From Saprospiraceae bacterium (GTDB lineage Bacteria > Bacteroidota > Bacteroidia > Chitinophagales > Saprospiraceae), in the NCBI GenBank assembly GCA_016715405.1, contig JADKAE010000017.1, positions 83,901 through 147,900 of the forward strand: a stretch of DNA of 64,000 nucleotides. The letters are read 5' to 3'. Below, piece by piece: positions 24,364-33,598 of this stretch. The notes under the pieces are model-generated. The model ran no database searches. It had not been told where the DNA came from and was given only the letters and a program-made list of their open reading frames with translations. Both the position numbers and the translations under genes were made by a program. How positions within the stretch are numbered: the first letter of the stretch is position 1; each line of letters begins with the position of its first letter.

Positions 24364-27300
24364 ATGCCGGAGTTCGTACACCTCCATTGTCACACCCAAT
24401 ATTCACTGCTCGATGGCGCTGCCGATATCAGCACCATGATGGACAAGGCTGCCGGCAACGGCATGAAGGGGGTAGCGCTTACCGACCACGGCAATATGTT
24501 CGGCGCGTTTAAGTTTGTGGCGGAAGCCGAGAAGCGCGGGCTCAAACCTATCGTGGGCTGCGAGTTTTATATGGTGCCCGACCGGCATAAGAAGTCGTTC
24601 TCCCGCTCGAACGGGGAACAGGATGCGCGTTTTCACCAACTGCTGCTGGCCAAAAACCAGCAGGGCTACCAGAATCTCTCCAAGCTTTGCTCGCTCGGGT
24701 ACATCGAGGGGTTGTACAGCAAATACCCGCGCATCGATAAGGAGTTGGTGGCGCAATACCACGAAGGACTGATCGCTACGAGTTGCTGTCTCGGCGCGGA
24801 AATTCCGCAGGCTATCCTGCACGGCAAATTGGAGGAGGCCGAAACACTGCTGAAGTGGTGGCTCGACATCTTTGGAGAAGACTACTACATCGAATTACAG
24901 CGCCACCGCGGCCTCGAAAATATCGACGGACTGGGCGTGAGCCAGGAGGATATAAACCAGGAGTTGCTCAAGCTGGCGAAGAAGTATAATGTGAAGGTGA
25001 TCGCCACCAACGACTCGCACTACGTGGAGGAAGAGGACTGGGCGCCACACGATATTTTGTTGTGTGTAAATACCAACAGTCTGCTCGAAGAAGAAGAGCG
25101 CTTCCGCTTTCCCAGTTCCGATTTTTATTTTAAAACAAAAGAGGAAATGGGGCAGATGTTCCACGACGTGCCGGAGGCGCTGGATACTACGCTCGAAATT
25201 TTTGATAAAATAGATACCCTCAAACTCAAACGCGACGTGCTGCTGCCGGCATTTCCCGTGCCGGAGGGCTTCCTGAGCCAGGACGACTACCTGCGCCACC
25301 TTACTTTTGAAGGCGCCAGAAGGCGCTACGGCAGCATTACCGCCGAAATAGAAGAACGACTCAATTTCGAGCTGGAGGTTATCAAAAACTCGGGATATCC
25401 CGGGTATTTTTTGATCGTGCAGGACTTCACCAATACCGCCCGCAGTATGGGCGTGAGCGTGGGGCCTGGCCGCGGTTCGGCGGCGGGCTCGGCGGTAGCG
25501 TATTGCACCGGCATCACCAACGTAGACCCCATCAAATACGACCTGCTGTTTGAGCGCTTCCTCAACCCAGAGCGCGTATCGATGCCCGACATCGACATCG
25601 ACTTCGACGACGTGGGCCGCGAGAAGGTGATTAACTACGTGATCGACAAATATGGCCGCAACCAGGTGGCGCAGATCGTCACCTACGGTACCATGGCCGC
25701 CAAGCTGAGCCTGCGCGACGTGGGACGGGTGATGAACATCCCCCTTGCCGAAGTGGACCGGGTGTCGAAATCTTTCCCCAGTCACTTGCAGGCCACCCTC
25801 AAAAAGGTATTGCACAAAGGCGGGATTGACCCCAAACTCAAAGAAGAACTCAACTCCGAAGAACTCGAAAGGGCTAACCGCTTCCGCGATCTGGCCGCCA
25901 ACGACGACCCCGTGGGGCGCATGATCAATACGGCCATGAAACTCGAAGGTTCGGTGCGCAATACCGGCATCCATGCCTGCGGCGTGGTGATTACCCCCGA
26001 CGAGATCACCAAATACGTGCCCGTAAAGGTGGACAAAGACGCCGATATGCTCATCACGCAGTTTGACAACAGCGTGGCCGAGTCGGCGGGTTTGCTCAAA
26101 ATGGACTTCCTGGGCCTCAAAACGCTCTCGATCATCAAAGACGCCGTGGTGATGATCAAAGAAAACCACGGCATAGAAATCGACCCCGACGAAGTACCCC
26201 TCGACGACGAGAAGACTTACCAGCTATTCCAACGCGGCGAAACGGTGGCGATATTCCAGTATGAAAGTACGGGAATGCAGAAGTACATGAAAGAGCTGTC
26301 GCCCACCACTTTTGAGGACCTCATCGCCATGAACGCCCTGTACCGCCCGGGCCCGCTCGAATACATCCCCAATTTCATTGCCCGCAAGCACGGCCGCGAG
26401 GCCATCACTTACGACTTGCCGGCGATGGAGGAGTTTTTGAAAGATACCTACGGCATTTCGGTATACCAGGAGCAGGTCATGCTGCTGTCGCAAAAGCTGG
26501 CTAATTTCAGCAAAGGCCAGGCCGACGTATTGCGCAAAGCAATGGGTAAAAAGCTGAAATCGGTGCTCGACCAGATGTACCCAAAATTCCTGGAAGGCGG
26601 CGAAGCCAACGGTCACCCGCGACCCATCCTCGAAAAGGTCTGGAAAGACTGGGAGGCCTTCGCTTCTTACGCTTTTAATAAATCGCACTCCACCTGCTAC
26701 GCTTTTGTGGCCTTTCAAACGGCCTACCTCAAAGCGCACTACCCGGCGGAGTTTATGGCTTCGGTGCTCACCCACAACAAAAGCAACCTGTCGGATATCA
26801 CCTTCTTCCTGCAGGAATGCAAGCGAATGGGTATCACCGTATTGGGCCCCGATATCAACGAAAGTATCTCCGACTTCTCGGCCAACAAACGCCAGGAAAT
26901 CCGTTTTGGACTTTCGGCGCTGAAGGGAGTAGGGGAGGGACCGGTAGAGGCCATCCTCGAAGAACGGAAAGCCGGCGGGCCGTTCACCGGCATGTTCGAC
27001 CTGGTGCGCAGGCTGCCCCTGCAGGCCGTCAACAAACGCGTATTGGAGAGTCTGGTGCTGGGCGGCGCCTTCGACTGCTTTGAAACGGTGCATCGCGCGC
27101 AGTACTTCCGGCCATCCGACAAACACGACTCGCTGATCGAACACGCTTTGCGCTACGGCAATGCCTTCCAGGCGCAGAAGGCCCAGTCGGCCAACTCCCT
27201 GTTTGGCGGCACCTCGGAAGTGCTCATGGAAGAACCTCCGTTCCCGCCCTGCGAGCCCTGGAACCTCGCCGAAAAGCTAAGCCGCGAAAAAGAAGTCACG

Positions 27301-27897
27301 GGCATATACATCAGCGGCCATCCCCTGGATGATTACCGCATGGAGATCGATAATTTCACCACCTGCAATATCGACCAGTTGAGCGAGCACCAGCAAAAAC
27401 CCTCGATCAGCCTGGCGGGCATGGTCACCTCGGTGAAACACCTGGTGAGCAAAAACGGCAACGGCTACGGCGTTTTTGAGATCAGCGACTACACCGGCTC
27501 GATGGAATTCCGCCTGTTTAGCGAAGACTACCAAAAATTCAAACACCTTTTCGAGGTGGGGATTGCTTTATTTGTAAAAGGCAATTTCCAGAAAAGCTGG
27601 CGCGGCGAAGAGATGGAGTTCAAAATCAAGGAATTGAGCATGCTCGAAGGTATAAATCAGCGTATGACCGAGTCGATTACCCTGCGCCTGTCCGTGGATA
27701 AGCTCACCGGCGACCTCATCGACCGCATCGACGAGCTCTGTAAGCGCCACAAGGGCCAGCATAAGTTGCGCGTAGAATTGCTCGACCAATCGAAGCGCCT
27801 GCGCCTGGGCATGGTAGCCAAAGAACGCAAAGTGATGGCGGATAACGATTTTATTGGGGAGTTGGATAGGTTGGGGGTGGGGTATAAGGTGAATTGA
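24364..27897 (+). CDS. dnaE: DNA polymerase III alpha subunit
   Basis: 1177 residues, the catalytic subunit of the replicative polymerase. The N-terminal PHP domain begins 'FVHLHCHTQYSLLDGAADI' with 'ALTDHGNMFGAFKFV'. The palm has 'VGPGRGSAAGSAVAYCTGI' and the catalytic aspartates in 'MPDIDIDFDDVGRE' (about residues 409-413). 'QIVTYGTMAAKLSLRDVGRV' and 'YRPGPLEYIPNFIARKHG' are fingers and thumb signatures. A helix-hairpin-helix with 'IRFGLSALKGVGEGPVEAI' follows, then an OB fold near 1020 ('SLAGMVTSVKHLVSKNGNGY'). Length and order are normal for the phylum. No beta or tau subunit genes are nearby. The frame is intact over 3.5 kb. Confidence 0.98.
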   Translation: MPEFVHLHCHTQYSLLDGAADISTMMDKAAGNGMKGVALTDHGNMFGAFKFVAEAEKRGLKPIVGCEFYMVPDRHKKSFSRSNGEQDARFHQLLLAKNQQGYQNLSKLCSLGYIEGLYSKYPRIDKELVAQYHEGLIATSCCLGAEIPQAILHGKLEEAETLLKWWLDIFGEDYYIELQRHRGLENIDGLGVSQEDINQELLKLAKKYNVKVIATNDSHYVEEEDWAPHDILLCVNTNSLLEEEERFRFPSSDFYFKTKEEMGQMFHDVPEALDTTLEIFDKIDTLKLKRDVLLPAFPVPEGFLSQDDYLRHLTFEGARRRYGSITAEIEERLNFELEVIKNSGYPGYFLIVQDFTNTARSMGVSVGPGRGSAAGSAVAYCTGITNVDPIKYDLLFERFLNPERVSMPDIDIDFDDVGREKVINYVIDKYGRNQVAQIVTYGTMAAKLSLRDVGRVMNIPLAEVDRVSKSFPSHLQATLKKVLHKGGIDPKLKEELNSEELERANRFRDLAANDDPVGRMINTAMKLEGSVRNTGIHACGVVITPDEITKYVPVKVDKDADMLITQFDNSVAESAGLLKMDFLGLKTLSIIKDAVVMIKENHGIEIDPDEVPLDDEKTYQLFQRGETVAIFQYESTGMQKYMKELSPTTFEDLIAMNALYRPGPLEYIPNFIARKHGREAITYDLPAMEEFLKDTYGISVYQEQVMLLSQKLANFSKGQADVLRKAMGKKLKSVLDQMYPKFLEGGEANGHPRPILEKVWKDWEAFASYAFNKSHSTCYAFVAFQTAYLKAHYPAEFMASVLTHNKSNLSDITFFLQECKRMGITVLGPDINESISDFSANKRQEIRFGLSALKGVGEGPVEAILEERKAGGPFTGMFDLVRRLPLQAVNKRVLESLVLGGAFDCFETVHRAQYFRPSDKHDSLIEHALRYGNAFQAQKAQSANSLFGGTSEVLMEEPPFPPCEPWNLAEKLSREKEVTGIYISGHPLDDYRMEIDNFTTCNIDQLSEHQQKPSISLAGMVTSVKHLVSKNGNGYGVFEISDYTGSMEFRLFSEDYQKFKHLFEVGIALFVKGNFQKSWRGEEMEFKIKELSMLEGINQRMTESITLRLSVDKLTGDLIDRIDELCKRHKGQHKLRVELLDQSKRLRLGMVAKERKVMADNDFIGELDRLGVGYKVN

Positions 27898-28001
27898 TGT
27901 GCTAATTTGCTAATTTGGTAAGTGGCTAGTAATTAAAGAATAATAAATAATCAGCACATCAGCACATCAGCACATCAGCACATTAGCACATCAGCACATT
28001 T
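27898..28001 (+). repeat. Self-complementary tandem array, GCTAATTT/CAGCACAT family, copy 2
   Basis: GCTAATTT repeats start one base after the dnaE stop codon. After an AT-rich middle there are seven CAGCACAT-type octamers running to the tsaE start codon. The right half matches that at 6830-6884 closely. Confidence 0.92.
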
Positions 28002-28418
28002 ATGTTGGAAATCAACATCACTAGCATAGTAGACTGGGACAATGCCGCCGCCCAACTCATTACCTGGGCCGGCGAGCGCCGAAAATTTGCCTTCTACGGC
28101 GAGATCGGCGCGGGGAAGACTACCTTTATACAGGCCATTTGCCGGTATCTGGGGGTTGGCGATTACGTGGCCAGTCCCACGTTTGCATTGGTGCATGAAT
28201 ACGCCGGTAGCGGAGCTAATCGCGTATTTCACCTCGACTTATACCGCTTGCGCAACATACAGGAAGCCCTCGATATCGGCATAGAAGAATACCTGGATAG
28301 CCCCGATTATTGCTTCATCGAATGGCCGGAAATCATCGAACCTTTGTTGCCCGAAGATATCGTGCGGGTAAAAATCGCCGCCGATTCAAATTCCCACCGA
28401 AAAGTTGTAATTTTGTAA
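28002..28418 (+). CDS. tsaE: tRNA t6A synthesis ATPase TsaE
   Basis: 138 residues, the usual size. 'RKFAFYGEIGAGKTTFIQAI' is Walker A, 'VASPTFALVHEYAG' the following family stretch, 'VFHLDLYRL' Walker B-like, and 'EALDIGIEEYLDSPDYCFIEWPE' the TsaE signature with the essential tryptophan near the end. TsaE is the ATPase that regenerates the TsaB-TsaD complex adding threonylcarbamoyl to A37 of ANN-decoding tRNAs. It is followed by ald after 37 bases. The array touching its start codon leaves no visible promoter, so it is probably read through from dnaE or transcribed from within the array. Confidence 0.95.
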   Translation: MLEINITSIVDWDNAAAQLITWAGERRKFAFYGEIGAGKTTFIQAICRYLGVGDYVASPTFALVHEYAGSGANRVFHLDLYRLRNIQEALDIGIEEYLDSPDYCFIEWPEIIEPLLPEDIVRVKIAADSNSHRKVVIL

Positions 28419-28455
28419 ACCTGTCGCAAGCCGGGGAGCAAAAGTTACGAGGGCT

Positions 28456-29679
28456 ATGAGTGAAAAGAAAATACCTATTCCCAAAGAATTTACGGAAGCC
28501 AGTCTGCAGCCGCAATCAGAGATGTTGCAGGTTGAAAACCGCCATGGCAAATTGTATATCGGCATTCCGCGCGAGATTACCCTGCAGGAAAACCGCATAG
28601 CACTTGTACCTGCTTCGGTGGCCTTGCTTATCGCCCACGGCCACCGCATCGTAGTAGAGACCGGCGCCGGGGAGCGCTCCAGCTTTTCCGACCACGATTA
28701 CTCCGAAGCCGGCGCAGAGATCGCCTATAGCTCGGAGCAAGTCTACAAGGCCGACATGATCATCAAGGTGGCCCCGCCCACCCTCGAAGAGATCGAGTGG
28801 ATGCACCCCAACCAGATCCTGATCTCGCCCCTGCAATTGCCCATCATCAACGCTGATTATATCAACAGGCTGCGCCAGAAACGCGTCATTGCCCTGGCGA
28901 TGGAGTATATCAAAGACGAGTCGGGCGCTTTTCCTATTGTGCGCATTATGAGCGAGATGGCCGGCATCAGCGCTATGCTGACGGCTGCCGAACTCATGAC
29001 TAAAACCGGCGGCGGTAAGGGGATTTTGCTTGGCGCAATTTCGGGGGTGCCCAGCGCTAAGGTGGTGATCCTGGGCGCCGGCGTGGTAGCCGAATACGCT
29101 ACGCGTACCGCTCTCGGCTTCGGCGCGGAGGTGCGCATTTTCGACGATAATATTTATAAATTAAAACGCATACAAAGCCAGGTGGGAAGACCGCTTTACA
29201 CGTCTTCGATGAATCCCATCTACCTCGAGCGCGAACTGCTCAACGCAGAGGTTGTCATCGGCGCCGTCCACTCCGAATCGGGCCGCACACCGGTGATAGT
29301 CAGCGAAGAAATGGTAACGAAAATGCGCCCCGGCGCGGTGATTATCGATGTGAGCATCGACCAGGGCGGATGTTTTGCGACTTCAGAGGTCACCTCGCTG
29401 CACAAACCGACATTCATAAAACACGGGGTGATTCACTATTGCGTGCCCAATATGGCTTCCAATATTAGCCGTACCGCCTCCATCGCGGTAAGCAATATCA
29501 TGACGCCCCTGCTGTCGCGCGCCGCCGGCACGGGCAGTATTGAACACATGATGTTCTCTAATCCCGGTCTCCGTCACGGCGTCTATACCTACAAAGGCTG
29601 CCTGACGAATGAATACCTGGGCAGGCGTTTCTCCATCAAATCTACCGACCTGGAGCTGTTGATTACGTCTAATCTCTGA
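28456..29679 (+). CDS. ald: Alanine dehydrogenase
   Basis: 407 residues. It interconverts L-alanine and pyruvate plus ammonia with NAD. 'IGIPREITLQENRIALVPAS' opens the alanine dehydrogenase/PNT N-domain, 'VETGAGERSSFSDHDYSEAG' follows, and 'DMIIKVAPPTLEEIEWM' contains the substrate lysine. 'AKVVILGAGVVAEYATRTAL' is the NAD-binding Rossmann motif, 'PGAVIIDVSIDQGGCF' the conserved NAD/substrate stretch, and 'HYCVPNMASNISRTAS' the C-domain signature. It has about 35 residues before the usual start, as many phylum members do. It is probably in one transcript with tsaE. Confidence 0.95.
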   Translation: MSEKKIPIPKEFTEASLQPQSEMLQVENRHGKLYIGIPREITLQENRIALVPASVALLIAHGHRIVVETGAGERSSFSDHDYSEAGAEIAYSSEQVYKADMIIKVAPPTLEEIEWMHPNQILISPLQLPIINADYINRLRQKRVIALAMEYIKDESGAFPIVRIMSEMAGISAMLTAAELMTKTGGGKGILLGAISGVPSAKVVILGAGVVAEYATRTALGFGAEVRIFDDNIYKLKRIQSQVGRPLYTSSMNPIYLERELLNAEVVIGAVHSESGRTPVIVSEEMVTKMRPGAVIIDVSIDQGGCFATSEVTSLHKPTFIKHGVIHYCVPNMASNISRTASIAVSNIMTPLLSRAAGTGSIEHMMFSNPGLRHGVYTYKGCLTNEYLGRRFSIKSTDLELLITSNL

Positions 29680-29683
29680 TGGT

Positions 29684-29765
29684 AGTCAGGGCTCAGGGCT
29701 TAGGGCTTAGCGCTAATCGCTAGGCCCTGAGCCCTGAGCCCTGAGCGCTAATACCTAACCCTAGG
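29684..29765. repeat. Self-complementary array, TCAGGGCT/CCCTGAG family
   Basis: GTCAGGGCTCAGGGCTTAGG on the left and CCCTGAGCCCTGAGCCCTGAG on the right flank a centre GCGCTAATCGCTAGG. The arms are near-exact complements. The array starts five bases after the ald stop codon and should act as its transcript end. Confidence 0.88.
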
Positions 29766-29813
29766 TATCCCCCTCCCTAATCTTTGTATTCCCTTTTTCC
29801 ACACATTTTGGTA

Positions 29814-29867
29814 TTGGCCAAGTGGTGCGAAGCGCTTAGTTTTGTCCTTTGTTTAGAATTAATCTAA
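29814..29867 (+). promoter_or_regulatory. Promoter of the imelysin operon with a small inverted repeat at the start site
   Basis: TTG at 29814-29816, a 20-base spacer and TAGTTTTG at 29837-29844 match the phylum consensus closely. Immediately downstream TTAGA (29853-29857) and TCTAA (29863-29867) form an inverted repeat over the predicted start, a position suited to a repressor such as Fur, though the sequence is not a recognised Fur box. The leader is about 37 bases. Confidence 0.65.
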
Positions 29868-29888
29868 TTTAATATAAAAACAAAAAAG

Positions 29889-30983
29889 ATGAACTACCTA
29901 CGCGCCTTATTCCTGCTTTCCACCATTTTGGTAGCCGCTTCATCTTGTAAAAAAGACGAGAACGAATACCCCATACCCGATTCGTACAGCTTCGAAAACG
30001 TAAATTATAGCGGCCAATTGCAGCGACTGGCCATGCTTACCGAGTTGAAATCCTACCTGCAATCGGCCAATACGCCGGGTACCGTGCTCGATGCCGGCCG
30101 CCTGCATGCCATGTACGCCAACAACGCCGGCGAAGCAGGTTGGTCCGGTAGCTATGATGCGAGCAAACAACTGCGCGACAAGACCTTAGAACCGCAGCGC
30201 GCTCTTTTTGACCAATTATTATCTGCCATAGCCGCTGCCAGCGCATCTGCGCAGCCCGCAGCGCCCGGACAAGCCGGGGTGGCCACCACCACCGACGGCG
30301 CCAAACGCTACCTGCTCAACGAAGGAGGTGTGGAACTGGCCCAGGTGATCGAAAAGGGACTGATGGGGGCTTGCTTTTACTACCAATCTACCGCCGTCTA
30401 CTTCGGCGCCGACAAAATGAACGTCGACAACGAAACCGTGACTCCCGGCGAAGGCACCGCCATGCAGCACCACTGGGACGAGGCCTTCGGCTACCTCGGC
30501 GTGCCCGTCGATTTCCCGCTGAATACCTCGGGACTATACTTCTGGGGCAATTACGCCAACCAGCGCCACGCCCTGCTGGGCTGCAACGATAAGCTCATGG
30601 ACGCCTTTCTGCGGGGCCGCGCCGCCATTAATAACAAAGACTACGACACACGCGACGAAGCCATCGCCGAGATCCGGGAAAACTGGGAACTCGTGGCCGC
30701 CGCCACCGCTATTAGCTATCTCAACGTCGCCATTAACCGCTACGACGACCCGGCTGCCCGGGCCCATGCTCTGAGCGAAGCTGTTGCTTTCATCTACAGC
30801 CTGCAATTCAACCCGGATAAACGCATCGATAACCTACAGGTCGCCAGTCTGTTGGCCACTATCGGCGGCGACTCTGATTTTCTACAAATGAATTTTTACC
30901 AAACTATACCACAAGCCCTGCAAACAGCCAAAAACACGCTGGCCGGCTACTACGACCTGCAGCAATTGCAAGATCAATTTTAA
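29889..30983 (+). CDS. DUF4856 lipoprotein of the imelysin operon
   Basis: 364 residues. The signal peptide 'MNYLRALFLLSTILVAASSC' ends in a lipobox cysteine. The body is mainly helical, with 'YSFENVNYSGQLQRLAMLTE', 'EGTAMQHHWDEAFGYLGVP' and 'ALLGCNDKLMDAFLRGRAAI', the signatures of DUF4856, an imelysin-related family of Bacteroidota. 'HHWDEAFGYLG' is the likely metal- or ligand-binding centre (inference). It is first in a four-gene unit with imelysin 15 bases downstream, then HTTM and a FecA-like receptor, which points to ferric-ligand uptake at the cell surface or in the periplasm. Confidence 0.85.
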   Translation: MNYLRALFLLSTILVAASSCKKDENEYPIPDSYSFENVNYSGQLQRLAMLTELKSYLQSANTPGTVLDAGRLHAMYANNAGEAGWSGSYDASKQLRDKTLEPQRALFDQLLSAIAAASASAQPAAPGQAGVATTTDGAKRYLLNEGGVELAQVIEKGLMGACFYYQSTAVYFGADKMNVDNETVTPGEGTAMQHHWDEAFGYLGVPVDFPLNTSGLYFWGNYANQRHALLGCNDKLMDAFLRGRAAINNKDYDTRDEAIAEIRENWELVAAATAISYLNVAINRYDDPAARAHALSEAVAFIYSLQFNPDKRIDNLQVASLLATIGGDSDFLQMNFYQTIPQALQTAKNTLAGYYDLQQLQDQF

Positions 30984-30998
30984 CCAATACCTAATACC

Positions 30999-32114
30999 AT
31001 GATCACCATCAAAAAACTATGCATCGGTTTTACTTTTGTTATTTTGGTTGCCGGCGCCTGCAACGATACCAACCAATCGCCCTGTGTGAGCGAGCAGGAC
31101 CAATCCGCCGTATTCCAAAACATAGCCGACAACCTGATCATACCGGGTTATGAAGACCTGAATACCAGGCTGGCTGCGCTCCAATCCGCCACCCAGGCCT
31201 TCACCGAAGACCCCGCCACAGCCCAACTGGAGGCCCTGCGCAACGCCTGGAAAGCCGCTTACCTAAGCTGGCAGCGCGTAGCGCAATACGAATTCGGTCC
31301 GGCTGAAGACCGGCAACTGCGCGCCTTTCTCAATGCCTTTCCGTTAGAAATGGCGGCAGTAGAGGCCCGGCTCAACTCGGGCAACTTTGTCTTCGACAAC
31401 GCGGAGACCTTCGACAAAGGCTTCCCCGCCCTCGACTACCTGCTCTACGGCGCAGGCGCTACCGAGGCCGACATCCTGGCGCAATACAGCACCGATCCGC
31501 TGGCCGATAACTACAAAGGTTACCTCACGGCCGTCACCTCACAAATGCAGCAATTCGTCAGTGAAACCTTGCAGGCCTGGACCGGCGGCTTCCGCCAGAC
31601 CTTCATCGCCAACACGGGCACCGCGGCGGGCGCCTCGCTCAGCCTGCTCATCAACGCCCTCAACGAGCACTACGAACTCATCAAACGCGACAAACTGGGC
31701 ATCCCGGTAGGCGCCGTCACGCTAGGTTTTCCCAACCCCGACAAAGCGGAGGCCTTTTATGCCGGCATTTCCGCCGAGCTGGCCCTCGAAGCCCTGCGCG
31801 CCGCTGAATCGCTTTACCTGGGCCGTGCCATCAATGGCGCCAACGGCGAAGGCCTCGACGACTACCTGCTGCAAGTGGCCGCCAAACAACAAGGCCAGGA
31901 CCTACACCCACTGATCGTCGACCAGTTCGAAGCGGCCATCGGGGCCCTGGCTGCCGTACCCGACCCCCTCTCCGAGACCATCGCCACCGATAAAGCCCTG
32001 GTAGAACTGGCCTACGTGGAAGTATCCGAGCAGGTGCGCCTGCTCAAGACCAACCTGCCCTCGCAGACCCGCATTGCCATTACCTACATCGACAACCCGA
32101 GCGACTCCGATTAA
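30999..32114 (+). CDS. Imelysin-family (M75-like) lipoprotein
   Basis: 371 residues. The lipoprotein signal is 'MITIKKLCIGFTFVILVAGAC'. The imelysin fold is a two-bundle helical protein: 'LRNAWKAAYLSWQRVAQYEFGP' (helix 1 region), 'TFDKGFPALDYLLYGAG' (the conserved 'GFPALDYLL' stretch), 'LKDDYELIKRDKLGIPVG'-like segment near 31670-31710, and 'GEGLDDYLLQVAAKQQGQDL'. The family was named for an insulin-cleaving protein, but most members are thought to be iron-regulated surface or periplasmic proteins rather than peptidases. I do not see the GxHxxE motif of the peptidase-like group. It is separated from HTTM by a single base. Confidence 0.88.
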   Translation: MITIKKLCIGFTFVILVAGACNDTNQSPCVSEQDQSAVFQNIADNLIIPGYEDLNTRLAALQSATQAFTEDPATAQLEALRNAWKAAYLSWQRVAQYEFGPAEDRQLRAFLNAFPLEMAAVEARLNSGNFVFDNAETFDKGFPALDYLLYGAGATEADILAQYSTDPLADNYKGYLTAVTSQMQQFVSETLQAWTGGFRQTFIANTGTAAGASLSLLINALNEHYELIKRDKLGIPVGAVTLGFPNPDKAEAFYAGISAELALEALRAAESLYLGRAINGANGEGLDDYLLQVAAKQQGQDLHPLIVDQFEAAIGALAAVPDPLSETIATDKALVELAYVEVSEQVRLLKTNLPSQTRIAITYIDNPSDSD

Positions 32115-32115
32115 A

Positions 32116-33469
32116 ATGAATAACCCGACTGTACACCGGCTGCTCTACCGGCCATTGCCCATCGCGCCGCTCGTCACTTTTCGCATACTTTTTGGCGGAT
32201 TGATGATGATCGGCGCGTTGCGTTTTATGCAAAAAGGTTGGGTAGAGCGCCTGTACGGCGAACCGGTTTTTTTCTTTAAATATTATGGGTTTGAATGGGT
32301 GAAAACCCTGGATGTGCCGGGTATGTACGCGGTATACAGCCTCATAGCGCTCAGTGCAGCGGGCATCATGCTGGGGTTCGCCTACCGCTGGAGCGTGCTG
32401 TTGTTTTTTCTGAGCTTCAGCTACGCGGAATTGACCGACGCCACCAATTACCTCAACCACTACTACCTGGTCATCCTGCTGGCCTTTTTGCTGTTTTTCC
32501 TGCCGGCCAACCGGCGTTTTTCCGTCGATACCTGGCGGCGGCCCTCTCTGGCGCTTACCCATGTGCCGGCCTGGACCATCCACCTGCTGCAATTCCAGGT
32601 CGGCATAGTCTATTTTTTTGCCGGCTTCGCCAAATTGAACCCCGACTGGCTGTTCAGGGCCATGCCCCTGGCGGTGTGGCTCCCTGAAAAGGCCGGTATT
32701 CCCGTCATAGGCCCCTTGTTGGCATTGCCCGCTGCGGCATTTGTATTCAGCTGGTTCGGCGCCATTTACGATCTGACTATACCTTTTTGGTTATTTATAA
32801 AAAAAACGAGACCATGGGCCTACGGCGCGGTCGTAGTTTTCCACGTGCTCACCAAAATGCTGTTCAATATCGGCTTGTTTCCATTCATCATGATCTTCAA
32901 CACCTGATCTTTTTCCCCGCAAGCACCCACCACCGCTGGCTAAAATATCTCGGCTACCACCCCCAAGAACCTGATAGCAAGGAACCTACAACCCACAACC
33001 TACAACCTACAACTTACAACCTACAACCGATAACCCCTTTAGCCCTGGCGCTCTACGTTGCCTTCCAGGCCCTGCTGCCCCTCCGCTTCCTCTGCTACCC
33101 GGGCAACGTCCTGTGGACCGAAGAAGGCTACCGCTTTGCCTGGCGGGTTATGTTGGTAGAAAAAACGGCTATGCTACTTTTTACGTAAGCGATGCGGCTA
33201 CGGGGCGGCGCACCGAAGTCATCAACAGCCGGTTTTTGACGCCTTTTCAGGAAAAACAGATGGCCATACAGCCCGATTTTATATTGCAATACGCGCATTT
33301 TCTGGCCCGTCATTACCGGGAGCGCGAAGGATTTCAGCAGCCGGTGGTGACTGTGGATAGCTACGTGGCCCTCAACGGCCGCCCCAGCGAGCGATTCATC
33401 GACCCCGAGGTTAACCTGGCGGATGAGCTTGACGGGTTGGGGGCTAAGAAGTGGGTGTTAAGGTATTGA
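32116..33469 (+). CDS. HTTM-domain membrane protein, two frameshifts and an internal heptamer repeat
   Basis: About 451 residues joined. It is related to the vitamin K-dependent gamma-carboxylase fold: 'PIAPLVTFRILFGGLMMIGA', 'DATNYLNHYYLVILLAFLLF', 'QVGIVYFFAGFAKLNPDWLF' and 'VVVFHVLTKMLFNIGLFPF' are the conserved membrane helices with their His, Asn and Lys residues. A soluble C-terminal part ends 'FIDPEVNLADELDG'. The frame breaks at 32903-32904 (one C short; gives 'NTLIFFPAS') and in the A run 33160-33165 (one A short; gives 'EKNGYATFYVSDA'). Between them the linker contains six 7-base ACCTACA units read as 'PTTYNLQ'. The HTTM role in imelysin operons is not known. Confidence 0.82.
32984..33028 (+). 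repeat. Six tandem ACCTACA heptamers inside the HTTM gene
   Basis: Units ACCTACA, ACCCACA, ACCTACA, ACCTACA, ACTTACA, ACCTACA and a partial ACC. Three units make 21 bases, so the array is read as the repeated heptapeptide PTTYNLQ without breaking the frame. The same heptamer in the other orientation (GGGTTGT) lies at 58242-58264. Here only one arm is present. Confidence 0.88.
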
Positions 33470-33481
33470 AATGACATTGAT

Positions 33482-33582
33482 TTATTAACCGCAGAGTTTA
33501 AGGAGTTTAGCGCAGAGTGTCGCAGAGTCAAGTAACGCTCCAGAAACTCTGCGATAAACTCCTTAACTCTGCGGTTAATAAA
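33482..33582 (+). repeat. Long inverted repeat, CCGCAGAGTTAAA family, copy 2
   Basis: TTATTAACCGCAGAGTT and AACTCTGCGGTTAATAA are exact reverse complements at the outer ends. The inner parts AAGGAGTTTAGCGCAGAGT and GCGATAAACTCCTT extend the stem. It fills the gap between the HTTM gene and the TonB receptor. It could terminate or attenuate transcription into the receptor. Confidence 0.92.
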
Positions 33583-33598
33583 ACACAATATACTGGAT

